In this document: piece by piece, positions 22,257 through 34,481 of the stretch | Layout of the letters: every line of letters starts with the position of its first letter | Position numbering within the stretch: the stretch's first letter is position 1 | Assembly (NCBI GenBank): GCA_021234155.1 | Contig: JAJEKV010000054.1 | Span: forward strand, 5,441,962-5,505,961 | Length of the DNA: 64,000 nt | Direction of reading: 5' to 3' | From: Isoetes taiwanensis | Taxonomy: Eukaryota; Streptophyta; Lycopodiopsida; Isoetales; Isoetaceae | Translations under genes and position numbers: made by a program | Notes under the pieces: generated by a model | What the model was told of the DNA's origin: nothing | Seen by the model: only the letters and a program-made list of their open reading frames with translations | The model's database searches: none

Positions 22257-24544
22257 TTCCTTTGCACTTATCATCAGATTTCTGCTCCAAGATCTGGAAA
22301 CATCCCCTACAATTTAACTCTAGTATGCTTCAAAATGCCTCCTTTTGTCAAGAGTTCATGGTTTTTTACTCTCAGCTTCCTAGAGTAACTGAGGTCAGGT
22401 CTATGAAGAGCTTCTATTCTAATCTGAAGACTTCCAAGTCTTGGATTAAGGAATGGACTACAAGGCTAAATTCTGAGAGGATAAAGGAAAAAAATATCCT
22501 TCTTCAGCACATGAGAGATGTTAGGCTGGCCTTAAATGATGATCCTTTCAATTTCACCTTGCATCTTCAAGAAGAAAATCTGAAAAAAAGATTAAGCTTA
22601 TTGAAGAATTTGAGGCCAAAGGTGCTGCTATTAGATGCAAAATTAAATACACTAATGATATGGACTCTGGCAGCACCAAATTCTTTTTTAGAGCTGCCAA
22701 AACAAGGCAGGCTAAGAGCTCTATAAATGAGATCACAAATGACTCTGGAATGGTTTTGAACAGTCCCTCTGAAATCTCAAATTTCTTTTATTCTAAATAT
22801 TCTAATCTGTTCTCTAAAAGCATCAACTCTGATACTTTTGTGGACAATCAGGCTAAGAAATTTATTGATTTGATTGATTCTACTATTCCAAGTGATCATT
22901 ATCAAATGGATCTTTCCTTCTCAAATGTTCCAAGTCCTGATGAAGTTCTCTCCATCCTCAAGAGCTTTAAGCATGGCAAATCATCTGGTCCTGATTGTAA
23001 TTCAGAATGACTTCATGTATTTCATAAGGGGTTTTTGGGAAGCTAAGCATCTTCACCCTTCTATTGCTAGTGGATTTATCTCCCTAATTCCTAAAGTTGA
23101 TAAGCCTTCTTCTTTTTCTGACTGGAGACCCATCTCTTTAACTAATTCCACTTATAAAATCTGTGCTAAAATTATTGCTTCAAGAATCAAGGATTATTTG
23201 CAGAATTGCATCAGTGGAGATCAGAGTGCTTTTCTTCCAAATAGGTTTATTCTGGAAAATTACATTGCTGCTATGGAAGGCTTACATTGGAATAAAATTT
23301 CGAGTCAAAATTGTGTCCTCCTTAAATTGGATTTCAAAAGAGCCTTTGACAATATTAGATGGGACTTTATTGAATATGCTATGAAAAAGCTTGGTTTTAG
23401 TGATGAAATTATTAAGCTTATCATGGGCTTGAATCTTAGATCAAATTCTGCTGTCCTCATCAATGGTTCTCCAAGTGCATTCTTCCCTCTTGAAAGGGGG
23501 GTAAGACAAGGCTGTCCTTTGGCTCCCTATCTATTTATTGTGGTTGCTGAGTTATTAACCAAGGCTGTAAAGCATCATCAAAGGATTGGAAATCTTTCTG
23601 GTCTTAGGCTTCCTGACTCTTCTTCTATTTGCATCCAGCAATATGCTGATGACACCTCATTCTTGGAAAATGAGGCTCATAATAATAATTTCTTCATGGA
23701 TGTCTTGAGCCAGTTTAGTGCAGCCTCTGGAGTGGACTTAAATTTATCCAAATGTGTTATTATTGGTGACTGTAATATTTCTAGTGTGGCTGGCATTAAA
23801 ATAATTAAGACCTCAGAGGTCACCAAACTTCTGGGTATGCCATTATCTCTAAATTCAAATCTTTCTGGTCTGTGGTCCCCAATTATTGAGAAGATAAGAG
23901 CTAAATTTCATTTATATAAAAATTCCCTATCTCTGGCTGGTCGGGTGGTTATTGCTAATCAGGTTCTCACCAGTTCTCATATTTACTTCTCTACTGCCTT
24001 AGTGGCCCCTGCCTCTGTTTACAAGCAAATTGAGAAGATAATAAGGAATTTTATTTGGAATGAAAACAATTTGGTTAATTGGAACACAATTACTAAAAAG
24101 AAAAAGGATGGTGGTCTGGCTTGTAAATATATTCATAAACAAGCACAAGCTCTTGCTGGCAAGTTTGTTTGGAAAGCTTTAAATGGTTCTGATAGTGTGG
24201 CCTCCAAATTTATTATGTATTGGCTTAGGGAAAGTTCTCCTGTGGGGCATCCTTCAATATCTCATGAATTGCCAAATTCTGCTTTCTGTGAGGTCTCTTT
24301 AGCTCCTAATATGTCCCCTCTCATGAGAAATATTATTAAAGCTTGGAACAACATTCTTTTGGCATTCAATTATGATCAGGGTGCAAGTTTTCATTCAAAT
24401 ATGTCTATTTTTTGGTCATCTCCTTTTATGGATCATCCAAATCATGTTCTGGTCTTAAAACATCCCCAGATTTATAAGAAATGGAGTTCTCTTGGCTTCA
24501 AAAGCTTGGGTGATTTGTGGCATAACAACAGATGGGCAAAAGTA

Positions 24545-25281
24545 TGCTGGTGGGTATCAAATAAACGCGATGCAGCACCCAGCACCCAGCACTTTCCAGC
24601 ACTTTCCAGCACTTGTTTTTCATAATCGGCCATGCAATTCGATCATACATGAAAAATTTCAGGGCCTAATTTGGGATATTGAGTGAGCAATTAGAGAAAA
24701 TCCATTTCTGCACCAATTTTGGTAAAACAGAACAAAATTTCTTAATTCAGCCCAAATTAAGCTAAATCAGACGGGGCTTTTCAGATTTTCATAATCAGCC
24801 ATGCACCCATATCCTACGTGCAAAATTTCAGAACCTAATTTGGGATATTGAGTGAAAAATTAAAGAAAAATCATTCTTGCAACAGGTTTTTTGTAAAACA
24901 GTGAGAAATCTCTTAAGTCAGCCCAATTTAAGCAAAATTAGATGGGGCTTTTAGGCTGAATATGGTCGAAATGACAATCCTACCTTGGTGGATAAGTTTT
25001 ATGAAAAGATATGATGGATTGAGCAACTAATTGGAGATTCACATGCCAATTTGGAGTTTGGATCATTTCTGCGCACTAGTCAGACTCCAATCTAATGAAA
25101 TCGATGCTAATCTGATGGAAAATTCGAGCAATGTGGCACGATTCTTGGCTGAAGAATCCTCTTAACAAATGAAGAGTGTAAAAAAATGAACCCACCAGCA
25201 CCCACGAGCACCCAAAAAAAAGCAGGTAGCAGGGGTGCTAAAAGCATGCGTCCGGACGCATGCTTTTGATACCCACCAGCA
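24545..25281. mobile_element. 737-bp inverted-repeat DNA element in LINE ORF2
   Basis: The ends are perfect 17-bp inverted repeats, TGCTGGTGGGTATCAAA on the left with its complement on the right. They are flanked by TA on both sides (24543-24544, 25282-25283). Removing the element and one TA restores the LINE frame across WAKV/LLPRW, which fixes the boundaries. TA duplication suggests a Tc1/mariner-type miniature element. The ends do not match any family I know. There is no transposase frame. The right end holds a further palindrome, GCATGCGTCCGGACGCATGC, at 25245-25264. Confidence 0.85.
24618..24955 (+). repeat. Imperfect tandem duplication of about 168 bp inside the 737-bp element
   Basis: Two copies begin CATAATC(G/A)GCCATGCA (about 24622 and 24790) and share AATTTGGGATATTGAGTGA and (A/T)GGGGCTTTT. 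They are roughly 80 percent alike by eye. Confidence 0.75.
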
Positions 25282-26082
25282 TACTTTTACCCAGATGGAT
25301 TACTTGGTCGAATCTCAAATTGAGAATCAAGAGATCTCATACTGGCAAGAAGATCTACAAACATATCAGGAACATAGTTGATAATTCGATTCCAAATCAT
25401 AATTTAAGCAGCAAATTGGATTGGAGCCTGAATAGGAAATCTTGCTACAAGGTAAAGGATATTTACAATTTCTTAGATCAGAGTATTGACCTTCCTAAAT
25501 CGTCCACTATTTGGAACATTGATGCTGCTGCTACTAAATCTCTTATCAAAAATGTCTGGAACTCTTATGCTTCCAAGAAAATTTCCTTCTTTATTTGGCT
25601 TATTGCAAACAAAAGTGTTCCTTCTCTACAGGTCATAAATAGTAGAAATCCAAATGTTTCAGCCAATTGTCCTCTAAATTGTAATGTTGTTGAGGATTTG
25701 GAACACATCTTTTTCTGCTCCAAGTTGGATCCCCTTTGGTCTTGGTTTATTTCTTTCTTTGGCAACTTTGATAGATCTTCCATCATTAATTTTCTGCAAG
25801 GGAATGACACCTACAAAAACACTATTGCCTTCTTATATCTTTGGAATGTTTGGAAATCGAGAAATAGATGCTTGTATGGTAAAAAAAGATTTTCTGTTTC
25901 CTGGATCAAATTGCATTTCAAATATATGATATTGAGCTCTGTGCTACTGCACATAGAAAATTACTTGCTGACAATTATGACAGGTGCTGGGATCAAATTG
26001 GTGAATTTGTGGGGTATCATCATTTATTCATTTCAAGACTCTCATTTAGAAATACTAATTGAATTTTATTGCCTAGGATATA

Positions 26083-26474
26083 TGGAGCTTTGCAGAGGGC
26101 CTCACACAAACAGGTATTACATCACTAAGGATGGTGCCTCGTTGAGAAATGAAGTGGCTAGATATGGGGATCAGAGAATTCATGAGCATCAGGTCTGTTA
26201 TCCTCCACATAATCATTGGACAATCAGGCAGATACAAGATGATAATGAGGTCAGAAGAAAAGCAGAAAGGGTATGGGCCAGAATTTTCACAAGAGAAGTG
26301 ATGCAAACAGTTTACATGTTTTGGTTTATTGAGAAGCATCATCATGAATTTACAGAAAGACAATTCCTGAGATATAGGGAACTATATTACACTCACAGAA
26401 TGCTAGCTGACAGTTATGGCACTCTTATTCTGCTCATGGTACAACAGGATTTCTACAGATTAATCAAAGATTAG
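26083..26474 (+). CDS. Unassigned ORF in the 3' part of the sense LINE
   Basis: About 130 codons open to a TAG at 26472-26474, in frame with the zf-RVT block upstream but after the likely end of ORF2. It contains LCRGPHTNRYYITKDGASLR, RIHEHQVCYPPHNHWTIRQI and FWFIEKHHHEFTERQFLRY. It is rich in His, Tyr and Arg, with no signal peptide or membrane segment. The composition looks like real protein, but I recognise no family. It could be a C-terminal LINE extension, a transduced exon or a fossil host gene. No good independent start codon is seen. Confidence 0.35.
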
Positions 26475-26967
26475 CTTTGGATGGAGGTCTCTTACACTCA
26501 TGGCACAACTTCCAAATTCACCTTTCGTTTCAACCACCTGATCCTTAATGATGATCCCAATGATTGTAGAATTCCTACCATTCCATCCACCATGATCCTC
26601 CAAAACATTGACAGTATTGCCTCTTGATGATTGCAGAAGTTCTATTTGTTTTTGCAGGTTCATTAGTAATCATAGCAAAAGGGATGTACATGGAAGATTC
26701 TCATTTTCTTGTCTCAAGCCAGCTGTTCGGGTTACTTCAACTCAAATTTTGGCAGAAGTGGCTGATTTTTTGGACGCAACTGTTCTGATCAGGATTTTGT
26801 CTACTGCACTTCTAAGTTAATTGGTTTTGCTGCTGCCATTACAAGTTACTGTCTTGATAATTATCCTGTTACCTTATTTCAAATTACTCTTTGTTAAGCC
26901 TATCATGGGTCTTAACAATATTTTGTATGTTTTTCCTTAATTAATGAAAAAATCTACTCGTTCCTTC

Positions 26968-26980
26968 AAAAAAAAAAAAA
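26968..26980 (+). other. Poly(A) tail of the sense LINE
   Basis: A run of 13 A residues after TTAATTAATG...TTCCTTC marks the LINE 3' end. Confidence 0.8.
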
Positions 26981-26983
26981 TTA

Positions 26984-27853
26984 AAAAATTATGGCTTGTC
27001 TTACCTACAGAAACATGGCCATTCCAAGTTTGGGATAAATGCCCTATTGAGGCTGGGAAATAGTATATTTTTTTATAGGATAACGGGACAAAATAATTGT
27101 ATATTTAAAAAGCTTGACACATCTTTTCAATTTGATCCAAAGAATCTATTCTTGCACCCAAAGAAAATGTTCTACAAATACCAATAAAACAACAAGGCAA
27201 TATAACCCATGGATGGCCCTCAAGAGTATAAAAATATTATTGCAAATTTTGTTATGTTGTAAGTAATTAAGATTCACATTGGCAAATGAAGAATGTTCTT
27301 TCTAGCGAAATAGCATGTTCCTTGTTTTCCTTCATCTAGAGATGAAATATTTCGATTAGATACCAAAGATTCGCACAAAAGAATAAGAGCTCTTAGGATG
27401 CAAAGGGTTCAAGAACTAAAATAGGAAGGAAACCAGGCTCAACTCATCTCCCCAGGATTAGCCCTTTGGGGCAACGTGAACTAGAGAATGAAGAACTCTA
27501 TTGAAGTCTTTGCGCTTTTTCCTATTGCTAAGTTGTTCCTAAGATGATAGAGCATCGATGCCCAATTATCAACTTTGTTGATCCATTCACTTCATTGTTA
27601 ATGGTTGAAACTTCCAAATTTTATTTTAAAATGGTACATTACATTGGGAATAGTTGCAGATCAAGATGGAGGTAGAACTGACCCTATGATAAAGAAAGAA
27701 GTTTTATAATGATGGTGGTTGAAAAATGCAACATAATGCGACGATGGCAATGTATGAACAACTCCTAAACAAGCAGCAAATAGATAGACCAACACCCAAT
27801 GTTGAGAAAGATTGAGTGGTGACGATATTCGACATGGACGGGCGAGAATTGTT
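26984..27853. other. No gene seen between two converging LINEs
   Basis: AT-rich unique-looking sequence of about 0.9 kb, no frame longer than 63 codons and no recognised repeat. Confidence 0.5.
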
Positions 27854-28003
27854 CTCGTTAGACTATTTTTTTTTTTTTTTTTGAAAGATCAAGTGTATAT
27901 TAATTGGAACTCATCAATGGTTTACATGCACCAAGTGATATCATACACTTACATATCATATTTGTTTATGTAAGGATAACCACTTGGCTATGAAGCTAAA
28001 CTT

Positions 28004-31000
28004 TTATAAGAGTGATGAGAGAAAGTCGCGGGCTTGGGAAGCCCATTCCTCCTCCTCAAATGCTGCAAGGTATTGGCGGGCCTTTTGTTTCAGAGAGGGC
28101 CATAGGTTATCAGGGTGGAGATATTCTTGGGAGAACACAAATTTTCTCCGCCTTTTCCATATTAGCCATAAAAGCCATCCCTTGCATATATTCAAAGCAA
28201 CTCTTTTTCCAGTTTGCCAAGATGATGGATATAAACCTAGCAAGATCTCCTTTTCTGAAATAGAAGTCTCAAACGCATCCTTCAATTTTTCCCATACTGA
28301 GCGGAGTTCTCTACAATCCATAAGACAGTGTTCAATTGTTTCTACTTCTTGCCCACACATTGGGCAACTCGGTGATACATCACTGTTGAACCTGCTCACT
28401 AATATGTTGACCCTGATTGCTCTATGAAAAATTTGCCATAATAGCGTGGATACCTTTGGTGGCAAGTGGCTCCTCCAGATCCCTTTCCATAGTTGGGTGA
28501 CTTGGTTATCTTCTAATGTTAACTCCCATTGAGAGGGGAGACTTATCAATTCATTCACGTGCAGGGCCTTGTATGCCTTTGAAACAAACTGTTTTTTGTT
28601 AAGATTTTCGCGAGGTGGGCAGAAAGCACCTACTTGTGGAGTCGCATAAGGCGGAATATTGTCTCGTACCATGCTCCAAATTCGCTTATCTCGCGTTCTC
28701 AAGTTAAACTTATCTTGGAATGACTCCCAGGAACACTGTACACCGCATCGATACCAATCTCCAATGCAAGATAAACCTGCCCCAATCCATCTGTTTTGAG
28801 TTCTTTTATTCACCACTGAGAAAAGCGGCACCCGGCCTCTGTTGGTTTCCACCTGCAACCACCACAAGGGCATGGATACAGAGGTACAATTTTTGATGTC
28901 CAGGCGCCAAAGAACTTTTACTGTCTCCCAAGCTCTTAACAAACCTTTAAGAAATGGCGAGGCTCCTGCATATGGTCTCAATTTATAAAAGAGGGCCCAA
29001 GGCAGATCTGCCTTATGAAATGACTTTCCATAAAGCATGCATACAATGAGTTAGAGATTGTTTTAGAAGCTCAAGGCCGGAGATTTGAATCTGTTGAAGA
29101 ATTTCCCACATGAATTTGCAGACTAGGATTTTACTATGCAACTTGAAGTCAAGCATTCCTAATCCCCCATTAAATTTGGATCTCAAACATTTTCCCCATG
29201 CAACTTTGACATTTGCCCCCTCTTCATTTCCACCCCAGATAAAGTTTCGCACCATTTTTGATAACTCTGCTAGCTTTGATTCAGGCGCCAACATCACCGA
29301 TGCAAACATAAATGTGAGTCTTGCTAAAATCGATTTAGCTACAACAATCCTTCCCCGCCATGGAGAGCTTACTAACCCTCCACCATCTCAAATGTTTGTC
29401 TAAACGAGTAAGATCTCATCCCATATGTTCGAGGATGAGGTGCATACCCGATTGGAATGCCGAGCAACTTTGTGAAGACCCAGGGTATTATGGTCCAAGG
29501 GAAAGTGGTAACATGAGTCGGAAGAGGCTCATCTAGTGGCCAAACAATTTGCACATTTGTTCCAATTGAGAAAACAACCCGATGCTATAGAGAAAGAATC
29601 CAATAGATGTTTAGCATTCAAAAGGTTATCTTAGAGGCTTCTAGGAACAAAAAGTATCATCAGTATTGGTTCAGATTTGTTGCGATCCATCCGTCATCCG
29701 CACCCTGTTATAACCTTATCTTCCACTGCTGCTAGTAGCACTTGAGATAGTCCTTCTGCAACAATGTTAAAAAGGAAAGGCGCCAAGGGACATCCTTGTC
29801 TAATGCCCCTGCTTACATCGAAGATAGGGGAGGTCTCTCCTAAAACTAACACAGATGCACGCGATGATTTCAATAGCTTTGCAACAATATTGGTGAATTC
29901 CTGTCCACAGCCAAAAGCAAGCAACATCTTTTCCAAAAAGGACCAGCTCACACTGTCATATGCCTTCTTAAAATCAAGCTTTAAATAAAGCACTTTTTGA
30001 CTTGTCTTTCTCGCCCAATGTATGCCTTCAAAAGCAGCCGCAATATTACTGAGAATACTTCTGCCTGGAATAAATCCTGATTGAACGTCAGATATATGCT
30101 CCACCAAAATAGGTTTTATTTTTTCTGCATAACCTTTTGCTATAATTTTGTAGAAGGTTGACAACAATGTAATAGGTCTCCAGTCCCCTATGGACTTCGG
30201 TTCCTTCACCTTTGGGATTAAGGTGATACATCCAGTGTTTAGTCTGTTATCAAGCTGATCTGCTTGTAGAAAGTCCTGATAAGCATCGTACACAAGTGGT
30301 TGTACCCATTCCCAATATTCCTGAAAGAATTCTGCTGGAATGCCATCTAGACCTGGGCATTTATTTTTGGCCAGAGAGTAGGCAGCCTCACGCATCTCTT
30401 CAACGGACAACGGTTGGCCGAGTTGTTCCCTTTGCCTAGAAGATACTTTAGATACAACTTTAGAAAGAATTAACTCTTCAAAGCAATCTTGAAAATTTAT
30501 GTTTTTCTTCTTGAAGAAGTCTTCAAAATGTTTAGAAACAAATTCCTTCACTTGTTGTGGGTTCCGGATAATGGATCCATCCTCGACCTGCACTGAGGAC
30601 AATGTGGCTGCTTGTTTCCTCTGCTTTGCAACTCTAAAAAAGAAACCTGTACATTTGTCACCTTCCTTGATCCATGTCAGTCCTGCTTTAACTTTAGCTT
30701 GTTTAATTTTGATTTGTTCTATTCTCTTAATTTTCTCTAGAACTATTTTTTCCCTTTCGCCTGAGCCAATATCACTTCTTCTAAGCTCTGTCAATTCTTT
30801 ATAAAGTGACTCCAATAGAGCATTTTCCTCGGCCACCTTATTACGACCCCACACCTTAGCAAAATTTTTTATTGCTGCTAGAGACGCAATCATTGCTTCC
30901 ATTCCCTGTTTGTTTTTACTAGCCGCTGTCCAAATCTGCTTACATTGATCTTTAAAATCTGCGTCCTTAAGAAATCTGGGGTTCAATCTGAAGACTGTCT

Positions 31001-31767
31001 TTAATGGTTTAGAGGTACTAACTCTAGAAGAGCATATAATCTGCGGATTGTGATCAGAAATAGAGTTCTCTAAGAGATTATGACGGTACAATGACATGTT
31101 CCTTTCTTGTAAGACGTGAGAGCTTACATAGCACCTGTCATGCCGTGCATATGCCCTGCCATCACCAATCCAACCATTACACCATGTGAAGCCTGGATCT
31201 CCCTGTAGTTCCATGAATCCCAATTCGTTAAGCATGCTCAACCATTGTTCCCTTTCAAATCCATGTACAACTTCGATCCCGCCTCCATATCTATCACTAC
31301 TACTTTCTACCATATTAAAGTCCCCAACCATAATCCACCGTGTATCTCTGTCAAAGTTTTTCAGTTTGTTTTTCACACTGGCCCATAAGGAAGCTCTTTG
31401 CCTGGCTTGATTATGTGCGTAAATATTTATCACTCCCCATTTTTTACCATGAGCATACCAGGTTACTATTGCGCACCTCCCAAAATTATCTGTATATGTC
31501 GATAGAAGTTTCAATTGTTTTCTCCATGCAATAAAGGTTCTCGCAGACTAGAATTTGCCGGCTAGGCGACATGATACCCATATAATCTTTTCCTAGTAAG
31601 TTAAGCAAAACCCCAACCTCTTCCTTCTTACATTTATGTTCCTGAAAACAAACAATATCTGGGGAAATCTTTTTCAATGCTAGAGATAGCCTACCGCCTT
31701 TGGATTCAGAGGATTTTACCCCCCTGATGTTCCAGCTAAGGATTTTATATTCCATTAGAGAACACAT
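28004..31767 (-). pseudogene. Antisense LINE ORF2
   Basis: Reads from MEYKILSWNIRGVKSSESKG (start near 31755) through endonuclease motifs (ICFQEH-like VCFQEHKC, WIMVGDFNMV, ISDHNP). A frame change near 31500 comes before RT: CPGLDGIPAEFFQE, LKLDFKKAYDSVSWSFLEKM and GIRQGCPLAPFLF. The YADD box is broken by a two-base loss near 29655-29665, where only TDDTF or the bases for LFVPRSL can be read. A gap in frame spans 29694-29309. The zf-RVT end is CPMCGQEVETIEHCLMDC near 28380-28310, and the frame stops at 28004. Confidence 0.88.
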
Positions 31768-31799
31768 TAGGTTGATTTGGATGATGTTGTCTCATAGCA

Positions 31800-33130
31800 C
31801 TTATTCTTCCGATCTTGGTATAATCCTCTTTTTTTCTTGGCATTCCATCAACAAGATCTTCTATATTTTCATCCATTGGTAAATCCGCCCATCTATTGTT
31901 ATGCCTTTGGAAACTCCTCATTAGCGACTTTGATATTCTACTGCCATATACTCAGTTGGTACTTCCTCGTTGTGATTCTCTACAGTTTCTTGCACCTTGG
32001 GATAGTTATGACCTGTGAGATTTTTTATGGTACCTCCGGGATTGGGCAACTTCTTTCGCATCTGATTTTTAATTACGCCACCATTTACGTCTTTGCGACA
32101 TTTGTGGCCCACCCATCTTCATTTGCCTGTTCCTTTTTCTTTTCAATGTTTACCCCTCGCTCTTGCCTCTTGTCTAGTTCTGAGTTTACTTTAGATGGCA
32201 TTAAACGTCACATTCCATTTCACGGGTTTAGATGGTCTTTTCCCCTTTTCTTCCCCATTTATCTCTATTACCTTTTCACCGCTACTTTAATATTGTCGAT
32301 GCGGCTTGGTTGTTTTTACGGTAGCTTGGTTGTCTTTTTAACGCTACTTTGACATTGCCTTGTGACTCTCTCCGAACACAAAACAATCTTCCGGACCCTT
32401 AATTTCCATTGTGGGGAACATCCTTCTAATCTCCCATCCGTTTATGAGTCTCAACTTGAATAAGGAATAGTATGTCCCACCATACGAGAGTAAATTGTGG
32501 AATGCCTTCGCCTGGCTTTGTAATGCCCACCACGGATCCTTGGTCCCTTTGCGATCGAGTGAGTTATGTATGTCCCCGGGCTCTTTGCTATGGCAATTAA
32601 AAATTACGAGTCAAGCATATCCATTGGAAGTCGTTTCTATCTCAAGCCAGCGGGGAAGTTTCTTGTGGACAATTTATCCGGGTGAAACACGGAGTATAGT
32701 ATTGGTATAGCACAAATTCCCCCGTGTTTATCTACACCCCTAGAGACTATCTTTTCCACTGCTTTCTCATCATCAAATAGAATTAGGAAAAAATTACTCC
32801 CAATAGCTTTGATGGTTTGAAATTGCGGCATATTCAGAGCAGCAAGATGCCTTGTGAGCCAGTTTTGTAGTTTCCTGTAGTCCAAAAAACCTCCCGTAAA
32901 AAATCCCACCCTTTGCCTTAGAAATTAGATTTTCCATATTCACGATATGCCTTGGTGGCTTATCTCATGTTACTTTAAGATTGCCATTTTACGGTTTGAT
33001 ACCCACATTTGAAGGAGCTGTTCTAAATTGGCAGACAAGTTTTTAGAGGAGAGGGAATTCAAGGCCTCTTCTACTCTGTTGCTACGAGATTCGTTTGGAA
33101 TTCCTTTCTTAATCCATTCAGAATGCAATA
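31800..33130 (-). pseudogene. Antisense LINE ORF1, second part
   Basis: The 3' part of ORF1 beyond the nested gypsy element. LHSEWIKKGIPNESRSNRVE lies next to the gypsy boundary. At 32909-32637 FLDYRKLQNWLTRHLAALNM and GSNFFLILFDDEKAVEKIV match the DUF4283-type region of plant L1 ORF1. The stretch 31800-32500 is heavily frameshifted. Confidence 0.65.
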
Positions 33131-33358
33131 TGCCAAGGACGTGGCCTTTAGTCCAAAAGGGGTTTTATGGTCCAAAGATGGCCTTTAGTCCAAAAGGGGC
33201 CGTATGGTCCAAAGAGGGCCTTTGGTCCAAAGAAGGACCAAGGGGGTGTGCACGCTATATAGTAGCTCGGGGAGAGTTCTTGGGCAGTTTGGTCTTAGGC
33301 TGAGGGGCTCGTGGTTGGGTGGTGAGATAGCGTGCCCACGTCAAGTGTCCGCTTTTAG
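33131..33358 (+). repeat. Left LTR of gypsy element 2
   Basis: Begins TGCCAAGGACGTGGCC. It contains a 37-bp tandem repeat (33143-33179, 33180-33216, partial third) built on GGCCTTTAGTCCAAAAGGGG, and a TATA box CTATATAG at 33255-33262. It differs from the right copy at roughly ten positions, mostly single-base indels in G runs and the last few bases. Confidence 0.9.
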
Positions 33359-33369
33359 TGGTATCGAGC
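33359..33369 (+). other. Primer-binding site of gypsy element 2
   Basis: TGGTATCGAGC matches the tRNA-Met complementary site TGGTATCAGAGC apart from a missing A. Confidence 0.65.
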
Positions 33370-33390
33370 AACAAGTTTGATGGCGGTTCC

Positions 33391-34460
33391 CCGCCAATGT
33401 TAACTTGGAAGATGAAGAGCTCAAGGAAAAACTTTTTGAGTTAGAGCATGATAATTCGCTCATGAGAGAAAAACTTGCAGCTGCCGAGGCTCGAATTGCG
33501 GAGCTGCAAGAATTGGATTCTCTGCTTGGCCTTGGTGGTAGATTTGCAAAGCTGCGGGCGTCCACGTAGTGGCATCAAAACAGGTGCCAATGTCAAAATT
33601 GAATTCAAAAAGTATTCCGCTGCTACTAGTGATGCGGATGAACTATTCGCGTGGCTCCGGGATTTGAATTCATATTTTGCTAAGACTAAGGATGACGAAG
33701 ACACTTTCGGTTGTATTTTTTTTGGCGTCATCGGATGGGGTTGCAAAGGACCTGGTGGTCGGATATCGTAAGAACCACCCGGTCGATCAGCCTATTGTTA
33801 CCTTTTGCGGAATTTGAAAAGCAAATCAAAAATCGCTTTTTGGGTCATAATTGGGGCGAGATCTTATATTTGAATGGAATAAGTTGACCCAACAAAACAC
33901 GGAAAGCTATTAGAGCCTTTTTGCCGCACGAAGTTTTAAAGAAAGGACTTCAGCTTAGTAAAAATGATAACCGAGAAGTCCGAAAAACTCATGGGTGGGG
34001 TTCATCGTTTAGATGCGAGCAAAGCTCGACACGCAAGTTGCCAATCTTTCTTTTGGTGAGCTCTGTAAGATGGCGAGAAAGTAGAGGAGGAAGGTTTGGC
34101 CCTTCTTTGAAGCCATTAATGCTCAACGTGGCCTCAAAGTTTCTATGAAAGAGGCGAAAGTGGTTTTCGTGATACATCAATGGGATCTCTGCTCCGTGGT
34201 CCGGGCCATTCAAACGGCCGCTACGGATGTTGCGGATAATGAACCCGTTGGGGCCAAAGAGCCAAAGGAATCATTATCAAGCACGCAAGAAGCGGCTTAT
34301 GCGGGAAAATAAGTGTTTTGTTTGTTATTCAACTGATCATAAGTTTTATGAATGCCCTACTTATTTGGAAAAGAAGAAAGGGGAACGAAAGGAAGCTACA
34401 CCTACTCTTAAGTCTGGGACTAAGAAAGAGGATAAAAGTAAGAAAGTAGCTTCGTTGTGA
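33391..34460 (+). pseudogene. gag of gypsy element 2
   Basis: Fragments include KIEFKKYSAATSDADELFAW at about 33595-33655, a capsid-like region, and the CCHC zinc knuckle CFVCYSTDHKFYEC at about 34318-34359. The frame changes several times, and only short open stretches remain. Confidence 0.7.
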
Positions 34461-34481
34461 GGAGATGGAAAAGGGAAGAAG

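Larger units (their letters stand above)
22257..25950 (+). pseudogene. LINE ORF2, RT and zinc-binding domains, split
   Basis: Frame changes occur near 22270, 22660 and 22990. From about 23010 a long open frame carries ISLIPKVDKPSSFSDWRPIS, VLLKLDFKRAFDNIRWDF, GVRQGCPLAPYLF and QQYADDTSF (YADD codons 23642-23653). The frame runs into the element at 24545-25281. After it the same protein resumes with PRWITWSNLKLRIKR. The zf-RVT-type end lies at about 25500-25760. The true C-terminus is probably in another frame, near GYHHLFISRLSFRNTN at about 26010-26060. Confidence 0.85.
18790..26980 (+). mobile_element. L1-type LINE, sense orientation, with nested insertion
   Basis: ORF1 (19024-21526), ORF2 with endonuclease, RT and zinc-binding end (21564 to about 25950), a long 3' part and a poly(A) run at 26968-26980 define a plant L1. 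The 5' boundary is uncertain; a pyrimidine-rich stretch at 18900-19015 before the first ATG is a likely leader. No target duplication was found. Both ORFs carry stops and frameshifts. A 737-bp inverted-repeat element at 24545-25281 interrupts ORF2. Confidence 0.85.

Noticed and set aside
25964-26083. Treating the frame from 25260 to 26474 as one LINE ORF2 C-terminus
   Set aside because: A different frame gives a more natural ORF2 end (GYHHLFISRLSFRNTN), so the downstream block is listed separately.
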